Assembly: GCA_050084985.1 (NCBI GenBank)
Contig: JBITNC010000001.1
Span: forward strand, 30,194,001-30,258,000
Length of the DNA: 64,000 nucleotides
Reading direction: 5' to 3'
Origin: Nageia nagi
Lineage: Eukaryota > Pinophyta
Translations under genes and position numbers: made by a program
The notes under the pieces: model-generated
What the model was told of the DNA's origin: nothing
Database searches by the model: none
What the model saw: only the letters and a program-made list of their open reading frames with translations
In this document: positions 24,891 through 36,958 of the stretch, one piece after another
Position numbering within the stretch: the first letter of the stretch is position 1
How the letters are laid out: each line of letters opens with the position of its first letter

Positions 24891-25640
24891 ATTGCTCATT
24901 ATGCCCATAAGGTATATATGAGTTGTTAATGCCAATCTCTATGATTTTTATTAACTATCTTGCATAAAATGTTAACAATTATCATATTAGTTGCTTTAGC
25001 TTGTCCATTACCTTGTAGATAGTAGGTAGATGAGAATATTTTCTTAATTTTAAATCCCTTACAAAACTCCCTAACTTGCTTTGTCTTGAAGTTCATTTTG
25101 TTATCCATGATGACATGAGATGGAATACCAAATCTAGTAATGATATTTTTAGTCATGAATTTTACAATTTGAATACCTTTGGAAGATCTTAAAGATACGA
25201 CTTCAATCCATTTTGTGAAGTATTATATATAAACTAGGATGTATTTATGTCCTTCACTATATTTGGTATTGATAACACCAATTAAATCCAAGGCCCAAAT
25301 GGTAAAGGGCCAATGTGATATAATTTTTGCTAGTTCACTTGAAGGAACCTATTTTAAGATAGCATACTTTTGACATTTTTGACATTTTTAAATATGCAAA
25401 AATATAATCCTTTTCCATACATGGCCAATAATATCATACTTTTATGAGCTTATGATAAATGAATTTACCATTAAAATCATCTCCATTTATGCTATCATGT
25501 ACTTATTCCATAGCCTTTTTTGCTTCAATTTTATTTAAACATCATAGAATAGTACTATCAAATGACCTTTTGTAAATAATATCACTAATAATGACATACC
25601 TTATAGACATGCATTTTAACCTTCTTTTGAGGAACTTGAA
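24891..25640 (-). pseudogene. Integrase of element D (decayed)
   Basis: The minus strand shows a zinc-finger remnant CQKCQK near 25375, then FTIWALDLIGVI (first Asp), IPSHVIMDNKMNF (second Asp) and LQGNGQAKATN, where Lys stands at the position of the catalytic Glu. The last clear block is 25156-24926. Several stops and a frame change; no activity possible. Confidence 0.75.
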
Positions 25641-25959
25641 CATGAATGAATCTTGGATCTTTTCTTACTTAAGGTTTTTGTAGATATCAACATATCATGC
25701 ATGCAATGGGATAATAACACATATAAGTGGTTTCTTCCTATATAACCGTTAGAATTGATCATCATATTAAAAAGAACAATATCTAATACTATTGATTTTG
25801 ATTATTATTTCTTCATATTCAACTGATATGGGTGTGAGTGAAGCAACATTATTCATAGCATCCACAAATATATTATTATTCCTTGATATATTCTCAAACT
25901 AAATCAATGTGAAACACATTTGAACCATTTCTTCCACTAGGTGTTTATAAGTTTGTAAC

Positions 25960-26230
25960 TTTTTATATTTGGTGTTATAAGTATCATTGATTTGATTGAT
26001 GAAAAGTTATGAATCACCATATACTTTTAGATTATTAATTCCAAAGTTGAATACTTCTTTTAATCCTAAGACTAAAGCTTCATACGCATAAGCATCCATG
26101 TTGTTTATGTATTTGAAATTTAACTTGTAAGCCATAGGAATCATACCACCTTTAGGAGATACTATCACAATTCCTACCCCAACCCCTTGCAAAAATTTGC
26201 ATCCATCAAAGAATAGTTTCCATGTTTTTT
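25960..26230 (-). pseudogene. Second RNase H of element D
   Basis: The minus strand reads GVGVGIVIVSPKGGMIPMAY, then NMDAYAYEALVLGLKE and LKVYGDS. The pattern 'G-G-VL-SP-G--IP----L-F---NN-AEYEAL-LGL' marks the Tat-lineage second RNase H. It lies between RT-RH and integrase, the standard place, in contrast to element E. Confidence 0.8.
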
Positions 26231-26463
26231 CATCACACTATTCAACTAGTACCATAAGCTTATTTTTATCACATGGTATTGTTACAAGCATATAAGTTAG
26301 AACTTTTCCTTTTATTACTTTTTATCTTATATAAAGATGATCAAAATCTTGGATTCTATGTTCAATTTAGTTGGTCTTACTTGTAACTATGGTTTTGATA
26401 ATAAATACTATAATAGATCAGCTTGATCCATAATGAAGGTAGTGATGGTGATCATGTAATTCC

Positions 26464-27600
26464 TTAACTTATAATTCTATAGACTATGGCATACCACAAC
26501 TTCTCAATATGTGTGTAGTTGATTTTTGCATTTTGTAGTGCCTTGGATAAGTAGTATATAGTCCTTTCCTTATTTTTACCATGAATTTGCATAAATAATA
26601 TTCTAATAACATTAATCATAGCTAAAATGTATAAGTATAGTGTCTTGGTGTGATCAACTGGTTGTAAGATAGGAGGGTTAAAGTCGCTCTTGATATCCTC
26701 AAAGCCCTTTTCACATTCCTTTGTCCAAACAAACTGATTTCCCTTTTTGAGAAAGTAAGAAAATGGATTTTTTATATCTACTAAATGATCCATGAACATA
26801 TTTATTACTTGTAACTTCCCTTGGAGAATTCTAATTTATCTAATATTTCTTGGTGGAGGCAAATCCATGATAGCTTTAACTTTCTTGGATATATATCTAT
26901 GCCTCTTCTAGATATTATGAAGCCAATAAAATTGCCACTAGAAACCACAAAGACATACTTCTTTGGATTTATATTTAGGTTAAATTGCCCCATCCTTTTA
27001 AAAATGAATCTCAAGTCCTCTAAATGATTTTCCTTCTTAGTTTACTTAGCAAGAATATCATCAACATAAACTTTAATTGATTTATGAATAAGGTCATGAA
27101 ACATGGTTACCATTACTCTTGCATATATTTTCCTTGTATTTTTTAGGCCAAAGGGCATGAATACCTAATAAAATGTTCCCCAAGGTGTAGTGAAGGTTGT
27201 CTTATGCTGATCCTCTTTGTTGATTTTGATTTGATTGTATCTTGAGAAACCATCCATGAATGATAACATCTCATGTTCTATTCTAGGTTTCACAATTGTA
27301 TCAATGTGTGGTAATGGCAAGTTATCCTTTGGAAAAGCCTTATTTAAATCCCTAAAATGTTTACAATATCTAATTTTTGCATTAATCTTCAAACTTATAA
27401 TAATGTTTGCTAATCAAGGTAAATAGTTAATGGGCTCAATGAATTATGCTTTGTGGTATATATCTTTCTTAACTATCAAAAAGTGCTTTGAATGCATTGG
27501 TATTCTTTTCTTCTGTGTAGGATTTTCTCCTTCATGTGCCACCAAATTATGAGTTACAAAGGCTTAATATAGACCTATCATATCACTGTATTCCTAAGAA
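26464..27600 (-). pseudogene. RT and RNase H of element D
   Basis: Fragments in more than one frame: NAKIRYCKHFRDLNKAFPKD and MDGFSRYNQIKINKED (27392-27165), then the catalytic box KVYVDDILAK near 27070, FNLNINPKKYVFVVSSGNFI (27014-26805), and RNase H entry FVWTKECEKGFEDIK (26799-26464) ending in SKALQNAKINYTHIEK. The YVDD box survives. The connecting stretches contain stops and frameshifts. Confidence 0.82.
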
Positions 27601-29032
27601 AACATGTTCTTAAATTCTATCAATAATTAATGATACATTTGCTTATTATTCCCAATGATTCATTTTCCAATTTGAATAATCTTTAGCACCTCTTATGTAC
27701 TAATATTAATTGCAATAGGAAGCTCATTCAACCATGGTATCTCATTACCAGGTTGAGATAGATTAGTAATTTCCCCAATCTTGATATCATAGGAGAGAAA
27801 GAATGTCGCACACATAAATACCCCTAGCTACCTAGCCTACTCTACTGAATAAAATAAAAAGTTAATCTAGTAAAAGAAGGAAAAATCTACTATGTCCTCC
27901 ATATCCTATCCAAAATAGGCATTAATATGATAAGAAACCTTGCCTTTCCTCTTGGGATAGAATGGTTTTAAATTTGATTGTCCACCTAACATGTTCAAGA
28001 GCACATCATTCATTTCAAACACATCAGTATACCTAAAAACTATCCTATCAAGAATAGGGTAAGATGAATCATGATTTTTTCTATTAGCATGGGTGCTAGA
28101 GATAGAATGGGTGTTAGTCTTCCTAGAAGATTTTCCCTTGATTTTTGATGATATCTTGACTATATTGACTAACTATAACTTTTAATATATTTTAGATTCT
28201 TTTTCACTATTATTAGAGAGTAAATATTTTTTATTTTTCTTCTTTGTCCATAGGCCACTCTTGCCTTCATTTAACTAAAACATCTTCATGGGTAACTCTT
28301 TGATTCACTATTCATCTCTACTAGGACCTTTACCTTTGTACCTTATGGATTCCATATATTATGGTATCATGAGTGCATGATATCTCATTTTCTTAGTTTT
28401 CTTATTAACCTTTATAAATGATGTCACTTTTTTGTTGTTTGCATCTAATTATGACTTGGATTCTAAAGTTTTGGTAGTGTACAATATCATATAGATATCA
28501 TATTCTTCTAATTTTGATTGATCCTAATTGCATTTACAAAAATGAGGGTAGCACGGGTACTGATGCTAGCACAAATGCTAGTCATCTTGAACTTTTTGAT
28601 GTTTACCAAGTTTCCTGATATCATGTTTGATAACCTTATGACTAATGGTATATATTTCAATACTTATTTGTTTTTTCAACTACATAGTATGATTGCCTTC
28701 TTTATCTTCCTCACTTTCATCATTATCCTTATGGATTTTAATGTTTTGATATGGGAATATGGTATTCCCGAATTGTACAATCATGTTTGGATTTTCATCC
28801 ATTACTTCTACTACATATTCTTATCCATCATGATTTAATTTAATCAATCTATGCAATTTATATGGTACACACCTCATATGATGCATCAATGATCACCCAA
28901 GGAGAATGTCATAACAAAGATTCTTGTATAGCACATAGGTCATAACTTCCACTATCTTTATTCCTAACTAAATAGGTAGCATGATATGTCCATCACATGA
29001 TTTACTATCACTATCATAACCTATGATTTATA

Positions 29033-29341
29033 CTATTTTCTTACAAACTTTGGCATCAACTTGTGTCCAAACTTCTTAAAGAAATCAATAGAACAAATGT
29101 TCAAACCTATAACACTATCTATGAATGCATGCTTGACTATTTTTCCTAGTAGCTTTACACAAATATGATTTAGAAAGTATTTATCAATGATATCATCACT
29201 AGAAATTTTATCTTTAGTAAATGTTATAGCATTATTGAAACAACCAATCATTCCTACCAATTCTATATCAACATCAATGCCACTAAGAAACTCAAACAAT
29301 GCTAGTCTATATTCTTCAGATGTCTCAAATAATTCAAGCAA
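29033..29341 (-). pseudogene. Protease of element D
   Basis: It reads LGKIVKHAFIDSVIGLNICS, matching the gypsy protease core 'V-----IDGGS-LNI'. The Asp is kept, the following Gly-Ser are changed. It also has the N-terminal LALFEFLSGIDVDIELV. Region 27601-29032 above RT holds the protease-RT linker with no clear open frame. Confidence 0.7.
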
Positions 29342-30359
29342 GTGGACTTAGCATTTGTATTTTTAATATTTTGCAAGATATTATTTTTACATTTGTCTTT
29401 CTTATTTTTCTTAAAATAATATGTAAAAGGTACCTTTTTTAAATCAAAAAATGAATTAGGAATACCATTCTTTGATCAAGTGGTTGCATTAAATGTTTGT
29501 GCCAAATATGAACCTATATTTTACTTTTCCTTTGCACTAAATTCATCATCAAAATCAATAAGTTTCCCATTATCATCATAGACAACCATGTTACTCATGT
29601 TAACAAAAGGTAAATCCTAATTTTTTACATTGAGCACATCATTTTCATATAATATTGTATCACTATCTAACAAGTATTTTAATTTCTTTCTTGAAACATA
29701 GAAACTTGTTGTATTATAACCTTTGATTTGATGATATTTGTAAAATTGATTTTCCCTATACAATGAAGTTTCTCATCATTAGGTCCATACCTCTTTCCTT
29801 GAATTCATTTTATTAAATTTTTATCTAAGCAATCATCAAATATTTGGTTGGGGTTTATGGGAAATGGATACATACCTTAGGTTCATTGTCTATCCTTAGG
29901 TTTGTCTTGGTGGGCTAGTTCAACATTATTGATTGAATTATCATTCTTTTTTTATATGGCTTCCTACCATTATTTTTGTTGGAGGAGGATGATGTATACT
30001 TAAGAAAATAGACCTTCCTAATAACTCTTCATTCTTAATAAATGAATGAACCATATGAATAAATGAATCATTAATATGCTCAAGGTTTTTTTCACTAAGA
30101 AAAAGATTAATATTTTCATGGAATACCTATGCAATGAAGCTTTCTTTCAACTTTTGTTCAATAGAACTCGAAAGCTTTATGAATCTAGGAGAGAATTTAT
30201 CTAACCTCTCCATTTATCTTTGCTTGTAAAAGATCAAATTTTTCAAATCAATTAGTTTCTTCACATTACACCTAATGTGAGCTTTGAACTAAAACTTCAA
30301 CTACTGATAAGATGTTATAGAACCTAGTTCTATGCTATGAAATCACTTTTGAACTTTTC
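29342..30359 (-). pseudogene. C-terminal Gag of element D, below the C insertion
   Basis: The minus strand gives gag-like pieces: EKFKSDFIA just below the insertion, then KLSSSIEQKLKESFIA and VHSFIKNEELLGRSIF, and a ruined zinc knuckle FYKYHQIKGYN near 29740. It joins 58224-58672 once element C is removed. Confidence 0.6.
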
Positions 30360-30364
30360 CAATT
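30360..30364. repeat. Possible target duplication of element C, left copy (CAATT)
   Basis: CAATT here against AAACT at 58224-58228: three of five positions agree; one difference is a C/T transition, the other A/C. Weak, and consistent with an old insertion. Confidence 0.35.
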
Positions 30365-31090
30365 TGTTATAACTAAAATAATAATTATCATCATTATTTA
30401 TAGAATAATTAAATTCTTTAATTAAATAAAATAAAAAGAAATTGATAACATGAAATATGAAAAATATCAACTTGAACTTGACATATGAAAACTAGATTAA
30501 TAGAAGATACAAACCTATACTTTATCTATTATGATGAAAAAAGGTGATATTCAATCGAGAGATGATGAAAGATAAGCTTCTTTGAAACATGGAACCACCA
30601 ATCTAACCTCAACCCAATGATGGTACTAGAAACCTAGCGATAATGCTTAGCTAACTTTCAAGAATGCCTCACTTCCAAGCTTGATATGACCATCCCATCT
30701 TCGATAAATTGAATCTTGATCACAAAAGAGTGAAAGATCATAGGAATGCATAGCTTAGAGTATAACAAAATCTAAAGATGATAGGTGAAATTTAGAAATA
30801 TTAATCAATATTAACATAAGTATATTTCCACCTATCAAGGATTCAAGATTATTTCATTTCATGTCATATCTTTGATCATACACAACCCCTCCACCTTTCT
30901 AGGCAACAAGTCTAGTGCTAAGGATCCTCCTTAGGCTTATAATGATGTTGAGTTGACCTGTTACCACAAAACATAAAGGTAGATGATAGTGCACATAGAA
31001 AAGAGTATTTATTTAATAAATTAAATAAATCATTTTAAATATCTAAAAAGACATTTTAATTAAATCAAAATTCTTTTTTAGGTGTTAACA
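30365..31090 (-). mobile_element. 3' LTR of element C
   Basis: On the minus strand it begins TGTTAACACC and ends TTATAACA, preceded by a clear polypurine tract AAAGTGGGGCATC (31091-31103). It aligns over its full length with 57499-58223. Confidence 0.85.
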
Positions 31091-31353
31091 GATGCCCCAC
31101 TTTGAATATGTTGTTATACTTTTAAGATAAAACAAAATCAAAACATGAATTCAAAGTATAACAAGATAAGTAAGAAAATACTCCCTAAAACATTGTGACA
31201 TGGTAGCAACTTTGAATGCCCCTATTTTTAATTATGTTATTCCCCCTCTTTAACTTGGTTGTGACATGATGGACCTTTTATCATAGGAGTAATCCAAGGT
31301 AAAGAAAGACTTACTTGAAAAGAGCTTAAACAAGAAATGTTTTTCATAGTATA
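31091..31353 (-). other. 3' UTR of element C next to its LTR, with polypurine tract
   Basis: The minus-strand tract AAAGTGGGGCATC (31091-31103) is identical to that in front of the 3' LTR of element A. The rest is non-coding and is cut at 31353 by element A. Confidence 0.75.
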
Positions 31354-32118
31354 TGTTATCACATAAAATTTATTTATGCATTTAAATAAATTTGCTTGCA
31401 CTAATACACACCTAGAATATTTAATGCAATAATATAAATATTTATTTTGAATATATGGTTATCTTGAATATTGTTATGTATTATGGGCTAACCCTATTTA
31501 TGTAGGTACATGTCGACCTAAGGAGTAGGTCATATTATTATCTATATAAATAGGGATCTAATAGTAAGTCCACATCAAGGAGATACATGATCCCATATCT
31601 GGTCTTGGTGGTGGCAATCCTTTACATGTCTCTTGATGTCGCCATTCAATGTTGTGGTTTGTGTACTTCCTTATGCAAGCTGTTCTAACACTAATGATTT
31701 ATCTAGATATCACATCGCTATTTGAAATATCTATGTGCAAATATTTCACTTGTTTTGAAAGTAAAATATACTCTAAATAATACCATTGGTGCTCTTTTTC
31801 CATCCTAAATACATCACTGATGCTCCTTTTAAACATCATATAGACCACCTATAGTCCTCTTTTTGCAATATTTTAGGTCATAGCTTTTGGAGTAGGATTC
31901 CTCTATCATCCACATATCAAACATATCATCATTCTTCAATGTTAGGTATGCTTTGTAAGGTAAGTATACAAATCATAGTTCTTTATTGGTATTGTCATCC
32001 TAATTCTAGAGTGGCTATCTTCTTCATCCATTTTTTTGTATGGTCTAAATTGCTATCCGTAGCTCAAAACAACTATTTTGGGTTTTGTAATTATTTATTT
32101 GTTTGCATTCTTAAAATA
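31354..32118 (+). mobile_element. 5' LTR of element A
   Basis: TATA box TATATAAATAG at 31543-31553, preceded by the dyad GACCTA-AGGAG-TAGGTC (31515-31531). Both are kept in the other LTR (49986 and 49958). The end is set 2 bp before the primer site. Confidence 0.85.
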
Positions 32119-32120
32119 TT

Positions 32121-32130
32121 TGGTGAACCT
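32121..32130 (+). other. Primer binding site of element A
   Basis: TGGTGAACCT starts 2-3 bp inside the LTR. Element C has ATTGGTGAATTCG at the same place, so both probably use the same tRNA primer. Confidence 0.65.
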
Positions 32131-32284
32131 AATGTAAAACTTAACTTCTAAAAATATTAACAATTCATTAAATCTATTGCCATTAAATTAATCAAAACTT
32201 GATCCAACTAAAAGAGAAATAAAATCATGGAAAGGTGTAACATCAATAAGAAAAAGTGCTTAGTTAAATAAAGATAGTTTCCCT

Positions 32285-34560
32285 TTGGTTATTAAAACCA
32301 ATTTTCCTAATGATGAATCTTATCATGAAGATTCTAAAGATAATGATAACCATATTAAAATAAGCATAAATATAATAGATGATGAATCTTATCATGGAGA
32401 CTTAGAAGATAATAAGAGCCTTGAAGAAAAAATAATCCAACCTTTTGAAAATAAATTGCAATTAGCCCTTTATTGATCTAAAAAATCTAATAGTATAAAA
32501 CTAATATAAGATAAATTAAGGTTAGTGTAAGAATTCATAAAGCTCCTTGGTATATTCTATAGGTTTACCAAAGATTCTATGATACCTCATTCATTGCATA
32601 TCATCTATGAATTTTTCACTAAAAATAGTTCTAGGTCACCTTCTAGGATACTGCTGACTAAGCCACCCCTCTTATCGTACACCTTAACAAGTCAACATAG
32701 GACTATTTATGGTCTAAATACTATTGAAATGGACCATCCATGGCCCATTTTTCCTATAGAAAGCCATGTCAATTTTTGTATGATTTATCCTTCCATCCCT
32801 GAGTCAAACCTTCATCAATCTGCATTATCCTTAACACTTGTGAAGAATTTAAAAATTCATGAACCAATAACACCAAAATAAATTAATTATGAACATTTGG
32901 ATGATGAGACAATTGAATTTGATGATGAGTTAGATAATGAAATAGAAATAGAACTTGAAATTGATCCTATGGTTTAAGGACTTATCAATGCTTACCCTTA
33001 CTGGTCAGATAGAGAAAAAGAGATTAAAGAGATGGAAGTAAGAAAAACAATAGGCACATAATCTTATAAAAAAGGTTAATTATGGGTAAGATAAGTAATT
33101 ATAAGAGAGTTAGATAATCAAATAATATAAGAATGGAGAGATAAAAATGGGAGATTTACTCCTGAAACACTTGAATATGAGAATGAAGAGGAAACTAAAA
33201 AACTCAATCCCCTATAGGAAGAGAAAAATAATAACAATGTAACTATGAAAAATGAAAAAGAAAAATCATAGAAAATAATGGCACAATTGAAAGAAATGGA
33301 TAAATAACTAAATAGGCTAATGTTATTAAGTAAATAAAAAGAGGGTGAATAGCTAAATGAAAGGCACCCCTTTTGTGCAAAAATAAAAGGCAAAACATGG
33401 GAAGGGGAAGATATAGATTTCAATAAATATGATGGCCTTAGTGATACAAGAATGCACATCACAATCTTTAAGGAAGCAACTTGTAGTCATCAACATGATG
33501 AAGATATGTTAGCAAGATTATTTCAACTTAGTTTAGGGAAGGAATCTTCTGAATGGTTTTATAGTCTTGAAAATCAAAGTATCACCAGCTATGAGCAACT
33601 AAAATGAGAATTTATAAATCAATATCAATACAACATAAAAATAAAACCAACCCTTGTCAATTTAGCGAGAATAAGACAAGGTGAGAACCAATAATTTGAG
33701 AAATTTGTAAAAGCATGGAAGAAAATAGCAACATTTATAAATCTAAATGAAAAAGAGCTGAAACATCTATTGATAAAATCCCTTAGAGATGAGATGATAT
33801 TGGAATTTTTCAACTACCTAGAGCAACCCCTCTCCAAGATAATCATGTCCATGATTCGAAAAGAGAAGCACCTTGTGAAAATTAGATCTTGGAAATTTAA
33901 AAGAGAGGAAAAAAGACCACCAACTATGAGAATGATACCAATAGTTACAATGATAGAAAAAAATACCTTATCCAACTAAACATAAAACCTCTTGAGTATA
34001 CACCAAGATTACAAAATATCATGATGAGTTGTTACAATCATTATTACAAAAGTGTTTGATTCAACTACCACATGTAAACTAAAAGGAACTAAAACTATAG
34101 GAGGATTTTGTGGATATCATAGAATTCTGGGACATAAATATGTGAATGTAAAAAGTTTAAAGATGTTATCCAAGACTTGATAGACAAAAAAGCAATATCA
34201 TTTGAAAAATAAGAAGAAAATAAAAAGACTCTTATACATATGGATAATGAGAAATTAGGGATTTACAAGAACCCCATGCCACAACACAACACAACAATAT
34301 TGTATACATAAGATAATATGATGAAAAAGCCCATTATCATAGGGTCACAACAAGGAAAACATCAAAATGAAGCCAGTACCAATGGAGGCACAAGGCCCTC
34401 TGGTTATGTCATTTGGTAAACATGCATGATTTTACTAACACTAATGGAACTGACAGTAGGATAGATGAACTAATCAACATCATGATAGAGAAAATAGGGG
34501 ATCATTTTGACATTATATTAGGAGCATTGGCACTCTATTTTTATCAAGAATGGATCACCC
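32285..34560 (+). pseudogene. Gag of element A
   Basis: One frame from 32285 to 33979 (565 codons), broken only by nonsense codons at changed Gln/Trp positions. The N-terminal part has an acidic duplicated motif, NDESYHEDSKDN and DDESYHGDLEDN, 22 residues apart. An acidic patch (EFDDELDNEIEIELEIDP) and a coiled-coil-like stretch follow. The capsid part (33410-33750) reads DFNKYDGLSDTRMHI, FQLSLGKESSEWFYSLENQS, YEQLK. After 33979 the frame changes and a zinc knuckle CGYHRILGHKYVNV appears at 34108. There is no protease or pol after it. It would supply a particle only; reverse transcription would need a partner element. Confidence 0.78.
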
Positions 34561-34811
34561 ATAGTCCTCCTTCATAGCCAAATTTTGTCAAACTAACAAA
34601 TTAATGAATGCCCCTTGGCATGGAGTTTTAGCTCCTAGATCACTATATCTTTTTAGGCCTCTTGGCCTAGAGTTTTAGCTCTCATACTTATCATAAAATA
34701 CAAGTCACAAAAAATAATACAAATAAATAAAAGTCTTATTTTACAAATATAAAAAGGTTCAACATTTTACAAAATCTCAACATGGCTGAGTAATAATCAT
34801 GTGTCTAAAAG
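34561..34811 (+). repeat. Left part of the 'CCTCTTGGC-TAGAGTTTTAGCTC' repeat tail of element A
   Basis: Two units, CCCCTTGGCATGGAGTTTTAG at about 34610 and CCTCTTGGCCTAGAGTTTTA at 34659, match the units at 49100-49463. The PMD gene and element B thus lie between two parts of one array. Confidence 0.65.
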
Positions 34812-36559
34812 CTATTGCCTCTTAGAAGGACCTCCTCCTCCTACATTAAAACTAGTAGCCCTGCTATAACTACTAACCCCCACACCTAGCCTTGTATTTC
34901 TCAACCCTCACTTTTCTTCCCCCACTTATCTCTTAGCCTTACATAGTTACTCATAAAGATCTTATATTTGCATGTTTGCTCTTTATAGATCCTAGTATAG
35001 GCTAGTATAGTCTCATCCTCCATATTGTAGCTATCCTTATAGATCTCTAATTTCAACATCCTTTTGCTCTATGAGCCTATGTAGCTGAGTCATGTCTAGT
35101 TTAGGATCCTTATCATCTACGTATAATAGAGAAATCACATATTAGTATTGTATACATTTTATAATTAAAATAAATATATATATATATAAGATAAAAAATA
35201 AATACCATCATCATCATCCTCATCTTTGGCCATATTTATGTCTCTCTCTATGTCAAGCTCATAATCATCCTGGTTTGGGTTAGTATCCTCATTATCATCA
35301 TGACTAGCATCAAGTGTCTCATCATGTGCATCACCTATGTCATGTGAGCCAAATCCTATCTATGTGTACCCTATGTCCCACCCTATCAATGCATCCCTGA
35401 TATCATCCTCACCTCCCTCATCCTCAAGCTAATCTATCTCATGTATGCCTAGGTGGTGAGGATTATGTCCTTGCCACTAGTCCATATAGTCCTTAGTATG
35501 CTTAGGATTATCTATATCTAGGTCATCATCAAAGTTAGAGTCTACATTAGGGGATGTCCACTCAAAATCCTAATCTGGTACTGGCTCATAGTTATCTAGT
35601 AGATCCCTAATATGATAGTAGCATACTACTATCTTTCAATCATCTAGTATCCCTTGTTGCATCCCAAACTACCAAAGTACTTGCTCCAACCTGTATGGCT
35701 CAACTAGTGTCTTGCATGCCTAGATATATGTCGAGTGTCTCATGTAGGTTAGTTCATGTATATCCTCATCCCATTTTAGGGCATATGTATAGGGATACTA
35801 GTACATCTATGACTCCCTAAGTGTGTTGAATCATATGCTCCATCCCTTCAGGTTTACATCAAGAAAGTTAGGACCATGTGTAGTTTCCCATTGCTACCAT
35901 ATTGGCACATCATTAGGTAGATCTAGTGGTAGAGAGGTTAGTTTAAAGATGCCTATGTGATCATAGGTCCATACCTACTATATCAAGGAGTGAGCCACCT
36001 ATATTGCCCCTCTTGCCACCTCAAAGAATGAATGTAAATCATCATATAACTATGCAAAAATAGTTGGGCACCATGCATATCATTGCTCATGTAGGACCAT
36101 GTCCATGATAATAAAAACCATCCCCATAGGAAATGTCTTATTGCTCTTAGCTATATAGACAACAACATCTAGTAAGCAAGCAATAAGGAGCCTCAACTGT
36201 AGGTTAGCTCATGCTAGAGGATCCTCTAGTACATGTATCATTACAAAAACTACCCTCTTCTTATGGTTCACTTCATCTAATACTATGAGCCATATGGCCC
36301 ACTCCTCTACTCATTCCATGCTAGGAACAAGAACCATATTCACTAGCTTACCTCTGATAGGCAACCTAGTGATCCTATAGATATCCTCAAGTGTCACTAT
36401 AATCTCCTTGGTGGGTAAGTGAAAGGTGTTGGAATTAGGATTCCACCTCCCATAAAAGCTATCAACATGTCTTGATTATGATAAATGTAGTCTATAAAGG
36501 CCAAATAGCTTAAGGAGATAGCCTCAAGTGTGATCTAGCTCTCATCTGATTGAGGCCAT
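34812..36559 (-). pseudogene. PMD (plant mobile domain) gene with one intron, antisense within element A
   Basis: ATG at 36559 (MASIR), stop at 34812. Exon 1 is 36559-35206, the intron 35205-35117 (89 bp, GT-AG), exon 2 35116-34812. Exons total 1659 bp, exactly 553 codons, so no net frameshift. Exon 1: GYLLKLFGLYRLHLS, then GRWNPNSNTFHLPTKEIIVT and LEDIYRI, the PMD core; later PMGMVFIIMDMVLHE, LTYMRHSTYI and KDYMD. Then a long Asp/Glu-rich tail (DTNPNQDDYELDIERDINM). Exon 2: coiled-coil-like LHRLIEQKDVEIRDL, Gly-rich end GGGGPSKRQ. About twenty or more in-frame stops, mostly at positions where Gln, Trp or Arg would fit. A TATA-like TATATATAG on the minus strand lies at 36781-36789. PMD proteins occur in host genes (MAIN/MAIL1) and in transposons; function here is lost. 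Confidence 0.85.
35117..35205 (-). other. Intron of the antisense PMD gene
   Basis: The minus strand has ATG/GTATTT at the donor, an AT-rich body and CTCTATTATACGTAG at the acceptor. Removing 89 bp keeps the frame through a run of Asp codons on both sides (phase 1). Confidence 0.75.
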
Positions 36560-36953
36560 TATTGAGCAATTGTAAAAATAGTACTCTTCCCAAAAGCTTG
36601 CATGTAATAGCTATGATCCTAGTATAAAACACCCAAAAAGTAATATTAATTTTAGTTATTAATGCTTTTTTTTTAGTTTTGCAGAATAATAAAAGAGGAC
36701 TACCCATGGTCTAAACTACAATAAAAGAGGATTGCCCATGGTCCAAACTAAAGTAGAAGGGACCACCAACGGCCCTCTTCCTATATATAAAGATGATGAA
36801 ATTTCATGTATAGGGTCATATGAAAAAGACTAACCTTATCATAAAGGTAGAAAAATGAAAAATAGTACTAAAAGTCAAAAATGGAATCAAAGGTATTCTA
36901 ATAGGTAAAAACTGAGGGATAGAATGCTAGATTTATAGGAAAGCTATGAAAAC
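36560..36953 (-). other. Upstream region of the PMD gene, up to the B insertion
   Basis: No coding sequence. GGATTGCCCATGGTCC-type words at 36690 and 36728 recur at 48936 and 48995, showing that the parts on both sides of element B belong to A. Minus-strand TATA candidate at 36781-36789. Confidence 0.5.
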
Positions 36954-36958
36954 ATAGG
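36954..36958. repeat. Target-site duplication of element B, left copy (ATAGG)
   Basis: Exact repeat at 48515-48519, directly outside the second LTR. Confidence 0.93.

Noticed and set aside
28518-28838. 106-codon hydrophobic plus-strand frame
   Set aside because: Lies in the protease-RT linker of D on the opposite strand; no membrane-protein family recognised.
33118-33462. 114-codon minus-strand frame, Ser/Phe-rich and membrane-like
   Set aside because: Antisense to the Lys/Glu-rich Gag of A; Phe/Ser runs are the mirror of Lys/Glu codons.
35161-35190. TA-rich run as a separate microsatellite feature
   Set aside because: It lies inside the 89-bp PMD intron and is explained by normal AT-rich intron composition.
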